Source: Bacillota bacterium
Lineage (GTDB): Bacteria; Bacillota_A; Clostridia; Peptostreptococcales; Anaerovoracaceae
DNA: 9,687 nucleotides
Assembly (NCBI GenBank): GCA_017457585.1
Contig: JAFTHD010000115.1
Coordinates: 1-9,687 of the forward strand
Direction: 5' to 3'
In this document: positions 1 to 7,559 of the stretch, one piece after another
Layout: each line of letters starts with the position of its first letter
Numbering within the stretch: the stretch's first letter is position 1
The notes under the pieces: generated by a model
What the model was told of the DNA's origin: nothing
Seen by the model: only the letters and a program-made list of their open reading frames with translations
Databases searched by the model: none
Made by a program: the position numbers and the translations under genes

Positions 1-46
1 ACACTATGAAGTTTTCAATATGCGCGCCGCGACTTCCGTCGCGAAC
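1..46 (-). other. Probable stable-RNA (rRNA) operon leader
   Basis: The transcript from P2 would begin with a perfect hairpin, CGCGAC-GGAA-GTCGCG (28-43), followed by TTGAAAACT (10-18). TTGAAAACT with neighbouring T/A-rich bases is a recurrent element of rRNA leaders and 16S-23S spacers in Firmicutes. The leader has no ribosome binding site and no start codon with an open frame. I infer that 16S rRNA, or possibly a tRNA cluster, begins beyond the edge of the window. No rRNA sequence itself is seen. Confidence 0.5.
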
Positions 47-52
47 TATTTA

Positions 53-81
53 AGTATACTGCCACACTTTCATCTTGTCAA
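53..81 (-). promoter_or_regulatory. Strong promoter P2 upstream of a probable rRNA/tRNA operon
   Basis: The minus strand has a perfect TTGACA (76-81), a 17-bp spacer and TATACT (53-58). It lies about 109 bp downstream of P1 and in the same direction. Paired near-consensus promoters like these are typical of stable-RNA operons in Firmicutes. A small hairpin (TTCCG/CGGAA, 102-119) lies between the two. Expected start is near 46. Confidence 0.82.
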
Positions 82-127
82 CAACTTTTTTCACTTTTTT
101 CTTCCGTTTTTCATCGGAATCCCTTTG

Positions 128-201
128 AAAAAAGAGGCTGACTTCTTGCGACAGCGTTGTAATATTACCACCGCGCTTTCTCTCTTGTCAACCTCTTTTT
201 T
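128..201 (-). terminator. Terminator-like inverted repeat enclosing a promoter
   Basis: On the minus strand AAAAAAGAGGTTGAC (187-201) pairs with GTCAGCCTCTTTTTT (128-142) over 15 positions with one G-U, separated by a 44-nt loop. The T-run at the 3' arm makes a classical intrinsic terminator, 27 bp after the U32 stop codon. The 5' arm overlaps the -35 of the first promoter, and the loop contains its -10 and start. Only transcripts coming from the U32 gene would carry both arms. The large loop lowers efficiency, so the strength is uncertain. Confidence 0.6.
162..191 (-). promoter_or_regulatory. Strong promoter P1 upstream of a probable rRNA/tRNA operon
   Basis: The minus strand has a perfect TTGACA (186-191), an 18-bp spacer and TAATAT (162-167). 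The -10 is embedded in the palindrome GTAATATTAC. It points out of the window to the left, where no gene of this window lies. Expected start is near 154. Confidence 0.75.
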
Positions 202-228
202 TATGTTTTTGCATGTTTTTAATTGGAC

Positions 229-2448
229 TTACTTTGTACTTTTTGGGGTGTTTATTCTAATAACGGACTTATCTCCACCTTGTGTCCTTGTGATGGAATA
301 TTTTGCTCCCATTCTATCCACTATATATCGAGAGTTAATCGGATGCTCCGTTATCATGAGCGGGATGTCATCTTTGAGCTCTTGTCTTGTCTCATAGGAA
401 TCACAGGCAGGAATCGCCCCCAAATCCTCAATCGCTTTTCGGCCCTGGCTATTATAGATGTTCAGTCCGGAGTCGGCGAAAACCTTTACTCCCGCTCTGA
501 CAAATCTCTCTATCCACCCAAGGTTTCCTATAATGATTCCCGTATGCTTTACTGCATTTACGATCTCGGAAAAGTTGCTCTCTATATATTCATCCAGCAC
601 GCCTTTGCTCACGGAATCAATATACGGAATCATTCCATCATTTTGGGTATCAGCACTGCTCTTCATATAATCCATAAGCGCCACTCTGTTCCAATCAACG
701 CTGCGCACGTGGCTGAAACATTCCTCTTCATCCGTTATACACGCCTGCACTTTGCCGAGAACGTCTCCTGTTGCTGCGCACCGCGACCTTTTGAATGCTC
801 TTGCTCTCGACTGATCCATCAGCTTGACCGCTTCTCTCCTGAGACCGTTTACCACCGACTTTGGAATGCTCACATTCGTTCCGATTCTTATGCGAATTCT
901 TTTGGCCTCATACACGGTACCGCCCAGTTTGACGAGTTGTTCTCTTACGTGATCTTCGGAAGCCGGCATCCTATCCGCCGCTTCAAGAGCGTTGTCACCC
1001 TTCACCGTTACCTTATCACTTCCGCATGCCATGGTCAGAACCGGCACTCTTCCTTCAAATCCCGTAAAATCGAAGGTTACCCCTGTTTTTCGCGAAAAAT
1101 CGTCAGCAAATGATTTTCTCGCCCTTTCATAAAGTTCCGCCGAAGTCACCTTGAAGATACGGTCTCCCGGGCTTACGCGCTCCTTGATATCTCCAATTCG
1201 CAAGGCATTTTTGCCAATTTTCTTCCTATATGTTACTACGTTTCCTGCCGGCTTGTGGCCTGCCGCCTCATCGCCAGGTCGTATCTCAACGCCATCACCG
1301 ATAACAATATCCTCCCCGTTTTTTAGGGAGATGTCGATGAGGGTGCTTCCTTTCTTCGAAGAAGTTACCTGACCCACATGTATGCCCATATTCTTGGGAG
1401 ACGAACCACTCAGCAAGTTTTCACCAGGATTTCCGAATAGATACCCTGATGTAAATCCGCCCCTGTTGAAAATCTGCGCAAGGTCTCTCCGATCTTCATC
1501 GGTTACACTGACCGTCCCTGTCTCGGCATACTGATCGAGATATTTCCTATATATAGATGTAACGATTGCCACGTACTCGGCGGATTTTAACCTGCCCTCA
1601 ATCTTCAGAGAATCCACACCGGCCTCGGTAAGCTGCGGAATGTAATCAATCGTACACAGATCTTTCGGGCTCAAAAGGTATGACGTTCGTCCTTTATCAT
1701 CGGTATACGGAAGTCTGCACGGCTGGGCACACATTCCCCTGTTGCCGCTTCGGCCGTTTACGCCGCCGATAAGCCTGCTCATCTGGCATTGGCCGGAGTA
1801 ACACATGCAAAGGGCGCCGTGGGCGAACACTTCGATTTGTATGCTTTCAGCTTCTGGCTTCAAGATTTGTATACTTTCAGCTTGCGGCTTCAAGATCTTC
1901 ACACTTTCAGCTTCTGGCTTCAAGATCTGTATGCTTTCAGCTTCGGGGTTTGCCGATGATATGGTGTCATGACACGCCTCTGCCAGCACCCGTATCTCTT
2001 CCAGGCTCAGCTCCCTTGCCGGCACAATACGGCTGTAGCCAAGCTCTCTTACGGCATCCAGCGCGTATTTATTATATACAGTCGCCTGGGTCGACAAATG
2101 CATGGGCATGTCGGGCAAATACTGATGAATGAGTCTCCCCAGTCCAAGGTCCTGAATGATTAGCCCATCCACACCTATGGTATAGAGAAAATGCGCATAA
2201 GAAAAAGCCTTAAACAGTTCGTCATCCCTGACGAGTGTGTTTAAGGTTACGTAAAGCTTCACATTTCTAAGATGTGCGTACTCCACAGCCTCTTTCATCT
2301 CTTCGTCGCCAAAGTTGTCTGCACGCATGCGGGCGTTAAAAAGGGACCCACCCATGTAGACTGCGTCTGCCCCATTGAGGACAGCCGCGCGAAGCTGTGA
2401 GAATCCGCCGGCCGGAGCCAAAAGCTCCGGCACAGAACGCTTCTTCAT
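229..2448 (-). CDS. Peptidase U32 family protein with DUF3656, RlhA-like
   Basis: 739 aa. The N-terminal U32 barrel opens PELLAPAGGFSQLRAAV (7-23) and contains HLSTQATVYN, the cysteine region HGALCMCYSGQC (210-221) followed by GRSGNRGMCAQPCR (232-245), LKIEGRLKS and FNRGGFTSGYL. DUF3656 follows at about 450-550. Although named collagenase or protease, characterised members of this architecture (E. coli RlhA) are needed for 5-hydroxylation of 23S rRNA C2501, and relatives modify tRNA or ubiquinone. The conserved cysteines are thought to hold an Fe-S cluster. An RNA-hydroxylation role is inferred here. Residues 168-205 are an unusual decapeptide repeat just before the cysteine region (see the repeat entry). 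The start has AGAGG upstream and PELLAPAG in the normal place. The protein is slightly longer than E. coli RlhA (653 aa), partly because of the repeat. The stop is TAA at 229. Confidence 0.9.
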   Translation of the reverse strand: MKKRSVPELLAPAGGFSQLRAAVLNGADAVYMGGSLFNARMRADNFGDEEMKEAVEYAHLRNVKLYVTLNTLVRDDELFKAFSYAHFLYTIGVDGLIIQDLGLGRLIHQYLPDMPMHLSTQATVYNKYALDAVRELGYSRIVPARELSLEEIRVLAEACHDTISSANPEAESIQILKPEAESVKILKPQAESIQILKPEAESIQIEVFAHGALCMCYSGQCQMSRLIGGVNGRSGNRGMCAQPCRLPYTDDKGRTSYLLSPKDLCTIDYIPQLTEAGVDSLKIEGRLKSAEYVAIVTSIYRKYLDQYAETGTVSVTDEDRRDLAQIFNRGGFTSGYLFGNPGENLLSGSSPKNMGIHVGQVTSSKKGSTLIDISLKNGEDIVIGDGVEIRPGDEAAGHKPAGNVVTYRKKIGKNALRIGDIKERVSPGDRIFKVTSAELYERARKSFADDFSRKTGVTFDFTGFEGRVPVLTMACGSDKVTVKGDNALEAADRMPASEDHVREQLVKLGGTVYEAKRIRIRIGTNVSIPKSVVNGLRREAVKLMDQSRARAFKRSRCAATGDVLGKVQACITDEEECFSHVRSVDWNRVALMDYMKSSADTQNDGMIPYIDSVSKGVLDEYIESNFSEIVNAVKHTGIIIGNLGWIERFVRAGVKVFADSGLNIYNSQGRKAIEDLGAIPACDSYETRQELKDDIPLMITEHPINSRYIVDRMGAKYSITRTQGGDKSVIRINTPKSTK
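1834..1953 (-). repeat. Four in-frame 30-bp tandem repeats inside the U32 gene
   Basis: Units are 1834-1863, 1864-1893, 1894-1923 and 1924-1953, the last diverging at its end. Each encodes PEAESIQILK or a close variant (PEAESVKILK, PQAESIQILK, PEAESIQIEV), occupying residues 168-205. The period is a multiple of three, so copy-number change would keep the frame. It lies between the helix ending LAEACHDT and the strand IEVFAHGALC, where relatives usually have a short linker, so the extra length looks like a local expansion. The peptide is charged and probably helical or flexible. Confidence 0.93.
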
Positions 2449-2572
2449 ATCTTTTCCTCTTATATAATTTGCCCTTATCCGACGCTTTCAGCGCTGCAAC
2501 ATATGCCTTTTTTCAAAGTTTCACGTATTACCGCATTGCTTTCCACAGCAGCAGGCTGAACCATGGCTACGC
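2449..2572. other. Intergenic region glnS to U32 gene
   Basis: 124 bp without a convincing gene. On the minus strand there are only short imperfect stems (for example CGCT-GAA-AGCG) and no T-tract, so no intrinsic terminator is clear. AT-rich TTATATAA sits too close to the ATG at 2448 to be a standard -10, and no good -35/-10 pair is visible. AGAGG (2456-2460) is the ribosome binding site of the U32 gene. The U32 gene may be read from the glnS transcript or from a weak promoter here. Confidence 0.4.
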
Positions 2573-4219
2573 TTATTTTTTCTTCCAGGAGCTCTTCAGA
2601 CCAACAATCTTGTTGAACACCTTCTCCTCATCCGTTGTCAACTTGCTATCTGCAATGTAATAGCCCTTGCGGAAGAACTGGAACCTTTCTCCTGCCTTTG
2701 CATCTCCCAGCGACGGTTCTGCATAAGCGATAGTCTCAACGAGGGATTCTGGATTCATGATCTGGTTTCCTTCTTCGTCGTCTATCATCAGATAATCGTA
2801 GTTCCTTATCCTGATCTTAACTGCTGTCTTGGCATCAACCCAGTGAATCGTACCCTTCACCTTGCGGCCTTCGAATCCGTTGCCGCTCTTGGTTTCAGGG
2901 TCATATGTGCAGAGCAGCTCCTTAATTGAGCCGTCTTCATTTTTTACAACTTCATTGCAGGTGATGAAATAAGCACCTTTGAACCTTACTTCATTTCCCG
3001 GGAAGAGTCTGAAATACTTTTTAACCGGCACTTCCATAAAGTCATCGCCGTCAACGTAGAGTTCTCTGCTGAATGGAACCTGTCTGTTTCCCAGTTCAGG
3101 AACCTCCCTGCTGTTCTCAATCTCCATCATCTCGCTCTGGTCTTCCGGGTAGTTGGTGATGATGACTTTAATAGGGTTTTCTACCACGTTTCTGTTCTCG
3201 ACCTTCGTCTTAAGATCATCCCTTACACAGGCATCCAGAAGATCCGCTTCAACCGTGCTGTTTGCCTTGGCAACGCCGATTCTCTCGCAGAAGTCTCTTA
3301 CTGCCTCAGGCGTATAGCCCCTCCTTCTGATTCCTGCTATGGTCGGCATCCTCGGATCGTCCCAGCCGTCAACGTCCCCATCGTCAACCAGCGCCTTCAG
3401 CTTTCTCTTGCTCATGACTGTATTCGTCAGGTTCAGCCTTGCAAACTCGATCTGCCTCGGCGGCTTATCCCACTTGCCTACTGCCTCGAGAACCCAGTCG
3501 TAAAGAGGTCTGTGATCCTCAAATTCCAGGGTGCAAATGGAGTGAGTAATTTTCTCAATAGCGTCCTCAATAGGATGAGCAAAATCGTACATCGGATAGA
3601 TGCACCATTTGTCACCCGTATTATGATGTGTTGCGTGCGCGATCCTGTAGATAATCGGGTCTCTCATGTTGATGTTAGGCGACGCCATATCTATCTTTGC
3701 ACGAAGAACCTTCTCGCCGTCGTCATATTTGCCTTCCTTCATCTCTTCAAAGAGTTTCAGGTTCTCCTCAACGCTTCTGTTTCTGTACGGGCTCTCGATT
3801 CCCGGCTCTTTTAACGTGCCCCTGTACTCCTTTATCTGTTCCGGTGTCAGATCACAGACGTAAGCCTTCCCGTCCTTAATGAGCTTCACCGCACACTCGT
3901 ACATCTCGTCGAAATAATCGGAGGCCCACAGTCTCTTTTCCCACTGGAATCCCAGCCACCTAACGTCTTCCTCTATGGAGTTGACATACTCCATATCCTC
4001 TTTCACAGGGTTTGTGTCATCGTACCTGAGATTGCACTTGCCGTTATACTTTGCAGCAGTCGTAAAATTGAGGCATATGGACTTGGCATGTCCTATGTGA
4101 AGATAACCGTTCGGTTCAGGCGGAAATCTCGTCAAAATATCCTGATAGCAGTTCTGTTCTTCCAGATCCTTATCTATCGCATTGTGAATAAAGTTGGTGT
4201 TTTCGAATACTTCGGCCAT
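2573..4219 (-). CDS. glnS: Glutaminyl-tRNA synthetase
   Basis: 548 aa, close to the 554 aa of the E. coli enzyme. It charges tRNA-Gln with glutamine using ATP (EC 6.1.1.18) in the cytoplasm. The class I motifs are HIGH (41-44, in [14 protein letters not shown]) and the KMSKS equivalent VMSKRKL (268-274). LRYDDTNP (64-71) and [20 protein letters not shown] mark it as GlnRS rather than GluRS. The C-terminal anticodon-binding beta-barrel region is complete, ending SSWKKK. Many Firmicutes lack this gene and make Gln-tRNA through GatCAB; those with glnS are thought to have gained it by transfer. The start is set by the AGGAGG described separately. It is last in an apparent surE-DUF2156-glnS operon. 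No clear terminator follows. Confidence 0.97.
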   Translation of the reverse strand: MAEVFENTNFIHNAIDKDLEEQNCYQDILTRFPPEPNGYLHIGHAKSICLNFTTAAKYNGKCNLRYDDTNPVKEDMEYVNSIEEDVRWLGFQWEKRLWASDYFDEMYECAVKLIKDGKAYVCDLTPEQIKEYRGTLKEPGIESPYRNRSVEENLKLFEEMKEGKYDDGEKVLRAKIDMASPNINMRDPIIYRIAHATHHNTGDKWCIYPMYDFAHPIEDAIEKITHSICTLEFEDHRPLYDWVLEAVGKWDKPPRQIEFARLNLTNTVMSKRKLKALVDDGDVDGWDDPRMPTIAGIRRRGYTPEAVRDFCERIGVAKANSTVEADLLDACVRDDLKTKVENRNVVENPIKVIITNYPEDQSEMMEIENSREVPELGNRQVPFSRELYVDGDDFMEVPVKKYFRLFPGNEVRFKGAYFITCNEVVKNEDGSIKELLCTYDPETKSGNGFEGRKVKGTIHWVDAKTAVKIRIRNYDYLMIDDEEGNQIMNPESLVETIAYAEPSLGDAKAGERFQFFRKGYYIADSKLTTDEEKVFNKIVGLKSSWKKK

Positions 4220-4225
4220 GTCTGC

Positions 4226-4231
4226 CCTCCT
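4226..4231 (-). promoter_or_regulatory. AGGAGG ribosome binding site of glnS
   Basis: A perfect AGGAGG lies six bases before ATG 4219 and shares its last-read upstream base with the TGA stop of the preceding gene. An ATG at 4234 is in frame, but this site would then be inside the coding region and nothing comparable precedes it. The site therefore fixes the start at 4219 and suggests translational coupling. Confidence 0.85.
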
Positions 4232-5166
4232 CATCTTACTGTTTCACCTATATATTTGTGCAATAACTTATACGGGTGATACGAAAGCTTCATCTCTCTG
4301 AGATTTTCAAGCCCCATATCCTCTTCCCTATTAATGAATCTTGCCCGCTCCTTTGCCTTCTCGCAAAAAGTGCTGAGAACCAGCTGGTATAGTCCTCTGT
4401 AGTTTGTATTGGCCTTCTCAATGTGCTCCACGATGGTATCCTTGCCGAACCAGCCGCCAAACGCCATGGCTTCAATCTTGCCATCAATCCTTATGACGCA
4501 CCCGAGCATATCCAGGGTGTCGGCGTTCCTGAGAAGATCCACCATAGCTTCCTCTTCCATGAGCAGGAATCTCATTTCCTCCGGTGGAATGTTCTTGCGA
4601 CCGTTAAACTCCGCTATGAATGCCATGATTTCATCGGTCATTTCCGGCCTGATATCTTCGATCTCATACTGGTAGTTTTTCAGGAAATAATTTAGGTGAT
4701 TCTTCTTGCCGTGGAGATTCCTACCTCTGAACTTGGAAAGTCTGTCGGTTTCGTATATATAGTCGAAGTTTGGTCTGTCTTCTCTAAATTCCATAAATGG
4801 CGCCGCCTGCCTCATCATATCGAGCATGTGCTCCGGCACCAGCCTTATGGTGAACGGATGGCCGGCTCTTTCGAACTTTTCCCTTGCCAGCCTTATGGTC
4901 TCCTCCAGGCTTGCAGGGTCATACTCTCCGGTTCTCGTCATCGGCGCCATCATAAAATGGGTTTCCTGCCCCGACTCAAGTTCCAGGTGACTCAGGCCCT
5001 CAATACAAAGGTAGTCGCCGATGATCTCCCACGAAAACTTGTTTATGTCACGCCACATATACAGAGATGAAAAGGACGATGCCGAGCATTCATACTCGTA
5101 ACTTTCAAAGAAATCCCTCAGAGGTTCTCTGTCTTCCGCAGCGATTGGATTCTCAAAAATAAGCAT
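4231..5166 (-). CDS. DUF2156 (phosphatidylglycerol lysyltransferase C-domain-like) protein
   Basis: 311 aa. It resembles stand-alone DUF2156 / LPG_synthase_C proteins, a doubled GNAT-like fold related to the soluble catalytic domain of MprF. Family-like stretches are [16 protein letters not shown] (146-161), the MAFGGWFG strand (234-241) and [19 protein letters not shown] (278-296). MprF moves an amino acid from aminoacyl-tRNA to phosphatidylglycerol. Here no membrane segments are present, so the protein is cytoplasmic and its acceptor is unknown. The start follows the surE stop by only 3 bp and has no strong ribosome binding site nearby (a G-run lies about 17 bases away), suggesting coupling to surE translation. 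Its TGA stop overlaps the AGGAGG of glnS. Being packed against an aminoacyl-tRNA synthetase gene fits, but does not prove, use of aminoacyl-tRNA. Confidence 0.85.
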   Translation of the reverse strand: MLIFENPIAAEDREPLRDFFESYEYECSASSFSSLYMWRDINKFSWEIIGDYLCIEGLSHLELESGQETHFMMAPMTRTGEYDPASLEETIRLAREKFERAGHPFTIRLVPEHMLDMMRQAAPFMEFREDRPNFDYIYETDRLSKFRGRNLHGKKNHLNYFLKNYQYEIEDIRPEMTDEIMAFIAEFNGRKNIPPEEMRFLLMEEEAMVDLLRNADTLDMLGCVIRIDGKIEAMAFGGWFGKDTIVEHIEKANTNYRGLYQLVLSTFCEKAKERARFINREEDMGLENLREMKLSYHPYKLLHKYIGETVR

Positions 5167-5169
5167 AAC

Positions 5170-5934
5170 TTAATCGCAAAGCCCCCAACTTTTTATCTCT
5201 TCGATCTTGCCATAATAAGTCATGTCCCTGTGAATCGGTGTAATCGTGGCATATCCTTCCTGATCTGCAATAACGTCCAGCGTATCCGGCAATCCCTCGT
5301 ACATGAGCGGTGCTCCGCTGTAGGTGTAGTCAATTTCCGTCTTTGCCGCTTCTTCCGGCGAGATATCCTCGTCGTAGTCCCGCTCGCCGATAACGGTATA
5401 TTTCACGCCCTTGACCTGTTCTGCCGGTATGTTTGGAACGTTTATGTTAAGCACCATATCAGGTGTCATCTTCCCTTCCGATCCGGTTACAGCTCTTACT
5501 GCCAGCTTCTTCGCGTACTCGAAGTACTCCGCCTGGTGGCTGCCTACTGATACGGCCACCGCCGGCACTCCGCAAACGGTCCCCTCAATTGCCGCAGAAA
5601 CCGTCCCCGAATAAAGGGTGTCCGTTCCAAGGTTGCTGCCATGGTTGATTCCTGCAAAGACCATGTCGATCTTGATTCCCCGCGCCCTCAGAATCCTGTA
5701 TCCGATTTTGACGCAGTCTGCCGGCGTTCCCGTCATGGCAAATGCCGCAACAGCATTCTCAAAATCCACCTGGCTTGCGTGTATAGACCTGCCCGTGGTG
5801 ATGGCGTGGCTGAAGGCACTTCTCTGTCCGTCGGGCGCACAGACATAAACGTCCGCCACCTCTGACAGAGCCTCCACCAGTTCCTTTATACCCCGGGCAT
5901 TGATTCCGTCGTCATTTGATACAAGTATATTCAT
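5170..5934 (-). CDS. surE: 5'/3'-nucleotidase SurE
   Basis: 254 aa, normal family length. SurE dephosphorylates nucleoside 5'- and 3'-monophosphates (EC 3.1.3.5 / 3.1.3.6) in the cytoplasm, some members also acting on short polyphosphate. The start MNILVSNDDG carries the metal-binding Asp8-Asp9. Ser39 (in GQRSAFSH) and Asn97 (FAGINHGSN) supply the other metal ligands. GTPADCVKIG and the run LYSGTVSAAIEG followed by GVPAVAVS are further signatures. AAGGA lies a few bases before the ATG. It heads an apparent operon with the DUF2156 protein (3-bp gap) and glnS. All catalytic residues are present, so an active enzyme is expected. Confidence 0.97.
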   Translation of the reverse strand: MNILVSNDDGINARGIKELVEALSEVADVYVCAPDGQRSAFSHAITTGRSIHASQVDFENAVAAFAMTGTPADCVKIGYRILRARGIKIDMVFAGINHGSNLGTDTLYSGTVSAAIEGTVCGVPAVAVSVGSHQAEYFEYAKKLAVRAVTGSEGKMTPDMVLNINVPNIPAEQVKGVKYTVIGERDYDEDISPEEAAKTEIDYTYSGAPLMYEGLPDTLDVIADQEGYATITPIHRDMTYYGKIEEIKSWGLCD

Positions 5935-6017
5935 GAATATTCCTTAGTTATTATCGTTATTTCTGTCCTTTTATCTATCGCCTGCGATTTGCTCATATCC
6001 TGCAAATTCACCCGCAT

Positions 6018-6026
6018 ATTATAACA
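6018..6026 (-). promoter_or_regulatory. Extended -10 promoter for surE operon
   Basis: The minus strand reads TGTTATAAT, a perfect extended -10 (TGnTATAAT). No good -35 is visible at 16-18 bp; that position falls inside the terminator hairpin. Transcription would start near 6011, about 77 bp before the surE ATG. Together with the adjacent hairpin this marks a boundary between the sirtuin operon and surE-DUF2156-glnS. Confidence 0.6.
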
Positions 6027-6049
6027 CAAAAGTCCGCCATCTGCGGACT
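6022..6049 (-). terminator. Probable intrinsic terminator after the sirtuin gene
   Basis: On the minus strand AGTCCGC (6043-6049) and GCGGACT (6031-6037) form a 7-bp stem with a 5-nt loop, 8 bp past the sirtuin stop, followed by TTTGTGTT, a moderate U-tract. Further out, CGCATATTA and TAATATGCG make a second 9-bp inverted repeat (6049-6057 and 6013-6021) that brackets it. Because the T-tract is imperfect, termination may be partial. The same bases form the upstream part of the surE promoter. Confidence 0.65.
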
Positions 6050-6057
6050 AATATGCG

Positions 6058-6783
6058 CTAATCTCCCAAAACTTTGCCGATGGAATCGTGAATAACCAAA
6101 GTCGCTTCTCCATCCGCCTGAGTACTGGTCTTGTTTATGAGTATGAGGTCCTTTCCCCTGAAGTAATGAATGAGTCCTGCTGCCGGATAAACCACCAGGG
6201 ATGTGCCGCCGACTATGAGGGTATCCGCTTCAGCGATTGCATCCACCGCACCTCTTATTACGGAATCATCCAGAGGTTCCTCGTACAGAACCACGTCCGG
6301 CTTAATGATGCCGCCACATACAGGGCACTTGGGCACTCCCCTCTCACAGTTCTTCTCGTCCATTATGAACTCCAGATCGTAAAATTTGCCGCAGTCCATA
6401 CAGTTGTTTCTGAGGGTAGAGCCGTGCAGCTCGTACACCTTCTTGTTTCCTGCTTTCTGGTGAAGCCCGTCTATATTCTGGGTAACGATTCCCGTAAGCT
6501 TCCCTTCTTCTTCAAGCTTTGCAAGGGCCAGGTGAGCCTTGTTAGGCTCGGCGTCGGTATATATGAGATTCTTCTTGTAGTAGTCGAAGAAAACTTCCGT
6601 ATTCCTCTCAAAGAAGCTTCTGCTCAGCATGGTCTCAGGGGAATGTCCGTATTCGTTCATCGCATGATACAGTCCCGATTCCGATCTGAAATCAGGGATG
6701 TTGCTCTCGGTTGAGACTCCCGCTCCGCCGAAGAACACCACCTTTTTGCTTCTTTCCAGTATTTCTTTAACTCGTGCATCCAT
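6058..6783 (-). CDS. cobB: NAD-dependent protein deacylase, Sir2 family
   Basis: 241 aa, the usual bacterial sirtuin length. NAD-binding motifs are GGAGVSTESNIPDFRS (19-34), TQNIDGLHQKAG (101-112) and GTSLVVYPAAG (193-203). The catalytic histidine is H120 in ELHGS. A structural zinc is held by Cys128, Cys131, Cys153 and Cys156. The enzyme removes acetyl or other acyl groups from lysine, consuming NAD+ and releasing nicotinamide and O-acyl-ADP-ribose. The start at 6783 is chosen because AGGAGG (6790-6795) sits six bases before it and the sirtuin motif follows in normal register. An in-frame extension to 6882 would run back into the previous gene. The gap to that gene is 32 bp with no promoter seen, so this is probably the third gene of the SOS-type operon, though a repair role for it is only inference. 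The symbol follows common bacterial usage. Confidence 0.95.
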   Translation of the reverse strand: MDARVKEILERSKKVVFFGGAGVSTESNIPDFRSESGLYHAMNEYGHSPETMLSRSFFERNTEVFFDYYKKNLIYTDAEPNKAHLALAKLEEEGKLTGIVTQNIDGLHQKAGNKKVYELHGSTLRNNCMDCGKFYDLEFIMDEKNCERGVPKCPVCGGIIKPDVVLYEEPLDDSVIRGAVDAIAEADTLIVGGTSLVVYPAAGLIHYFRGKDLILINKTSTQADGEATLVIHDSIGKVLGD

Positions 6784-6815
6784 GGCGCGCCTCCTGTACA
6801 AATGAAAAAAACTGT

Positions 6816-7559
6816 CTAAACTCTTGGCAGAAATTCTATTAAGTGCTTGCGGTACCGCATGGGAACGAAGTTCCGCTGGCACCTTGGGTTTGTTCGCTCC
6901 TTGATGGCGATATTATCAAAGTAGTCCTGCCACAACCGCTGATAATCCTTTTCTTCTGAGGAATAATCCGGAATATCCACCGCATCAAAATCTGAAATAT
7001 ACCATTCTTTTTGATATGCGATAAGGGCTTTTCCCCGACCTACATCGTGAATGATAAAGGGCTGATTCTTGAATCTGTCCGTAAAGTGGTGCCAGAGCAG
7101 TTCCGTCACATCGTGATCCGGCTCTATCTGTCCGTACATCACTCCGCTCTTCAGCTCTGAAAACCTGACGAACTGGCACATCTTTTCCTTCTCTGTCCCT
7201 ATCTTCTGAACGACAGAAAGAAGACCTGCAACGGTGTCATCTCCGTGCATGAGGGTTACCTTCGGTCCGACCCTGAATCCGAGAACCGCGAATCTCAAGA
7301 TCATCATCTCTTTGCCCGGAACGCTTGACAGAAACACCTTGTACATGCACCTGACGGCGTAATGGGAGATTTTCTCCTCCATAGCGTTATATACGCGTTC
7401 CGCCTTATCCGCTTCCGTCTCAACGGTCATGTAGTTTCCCAGCATGTTCATCTGATAGTTCTCTTTTGTGAATATGCCGGAAGCCTTCTCCGTGTAGTAG
7501 TGGTGATACACGCATGTGAGCAGTCCTTCAAAGCTTCCATCGTAGAGGTAATCCATCAT
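6816..7559 (-). CDS. TIGR03915/DUF4130 family putative DNA repair protein
   Basis: 247 aa. It begins YLYDGSFEGLLTCVYHHY, the hallmark opening of the family usually found beside the TIGR03916 radical-SAM protein, and ends with NPRCQRNFVPMRYRKHLIEF, its typical closing motif. In other bacteria a domain of this kind is fused to a uracil-DNA-glycosylase-like (UdgX-type) domain, which also ties it to DNA lesions. No enzymatic motif is obvious to me, and the activity is unknown. It probably works with the radical-SAM protein as partner or substrate handler. The first ATG overlaps the upstream stop by 4 bp (ATGA). A second in-frame ATG follows at once (7556), and GGGGGTGAT just upstream fits either, with better spacing for the second. 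Translational coupling to the radical-SAM gene is likely. The protein is soluble, with no signal peptide or membrane segment. Confidence 0.9.
   Translation of the reverse strand: MMDYLYDGSFEGLLTCVYHHYYTEKASGIFTKENYQMNMLGNYMTVETEADKAERVYNAMEEKISHYAVRCMYKVFLSSVPGKEMMILRFAVLGFRVGPKVTLMHGDDTVAGLLSVVQKIGTEKEKMCQFVRFSELKSGVMYGQIEPDHDVTELLWHHFTDRFKNQPFIIHDVGRGKALIAYQKEWYISDFDAVDIPDYSSEEKDYQRLWQDYFDNIAIKERTNPRCQRNFVPMRYRKHLIEFLPRV

Noticed and set aside
223..1113. Plus-strand open frame of 296 codons
   Set aside because: It lies antisense to the well-supported U32 gene, shows no recognisable family motifs, and has no ribosome binding site at its start.
1834..1953. CRISPR-like array suggested by four 30-bp repeats
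   Set aside because: The units abut without spacers and encode an in-frame decapeptide inside a conserved gene.
2475..2564. Minus-strand 29-codon frame (MVQPAAVESN...) between glnS and the U32 gene
   Set aside because: No ribosome binding site before the ATG and no similarity I recognise; a frame this short arises easily by chance.
6088..6714. Plus-strand open frame of 208 codons
   Set aside because: It is antisense to the sirtuin gene, whose motifs are all in place; the composition looks like a reverse-strand shadow.
6784..6882. N-terminal extension of the sirtuin to an upstream in-frame ATG
   Set aside because: It would overlap the preceding gene and lacks a ribosome binding site, while ATG 6783 has AGGAGG at ideal spacing and gives normal family length.
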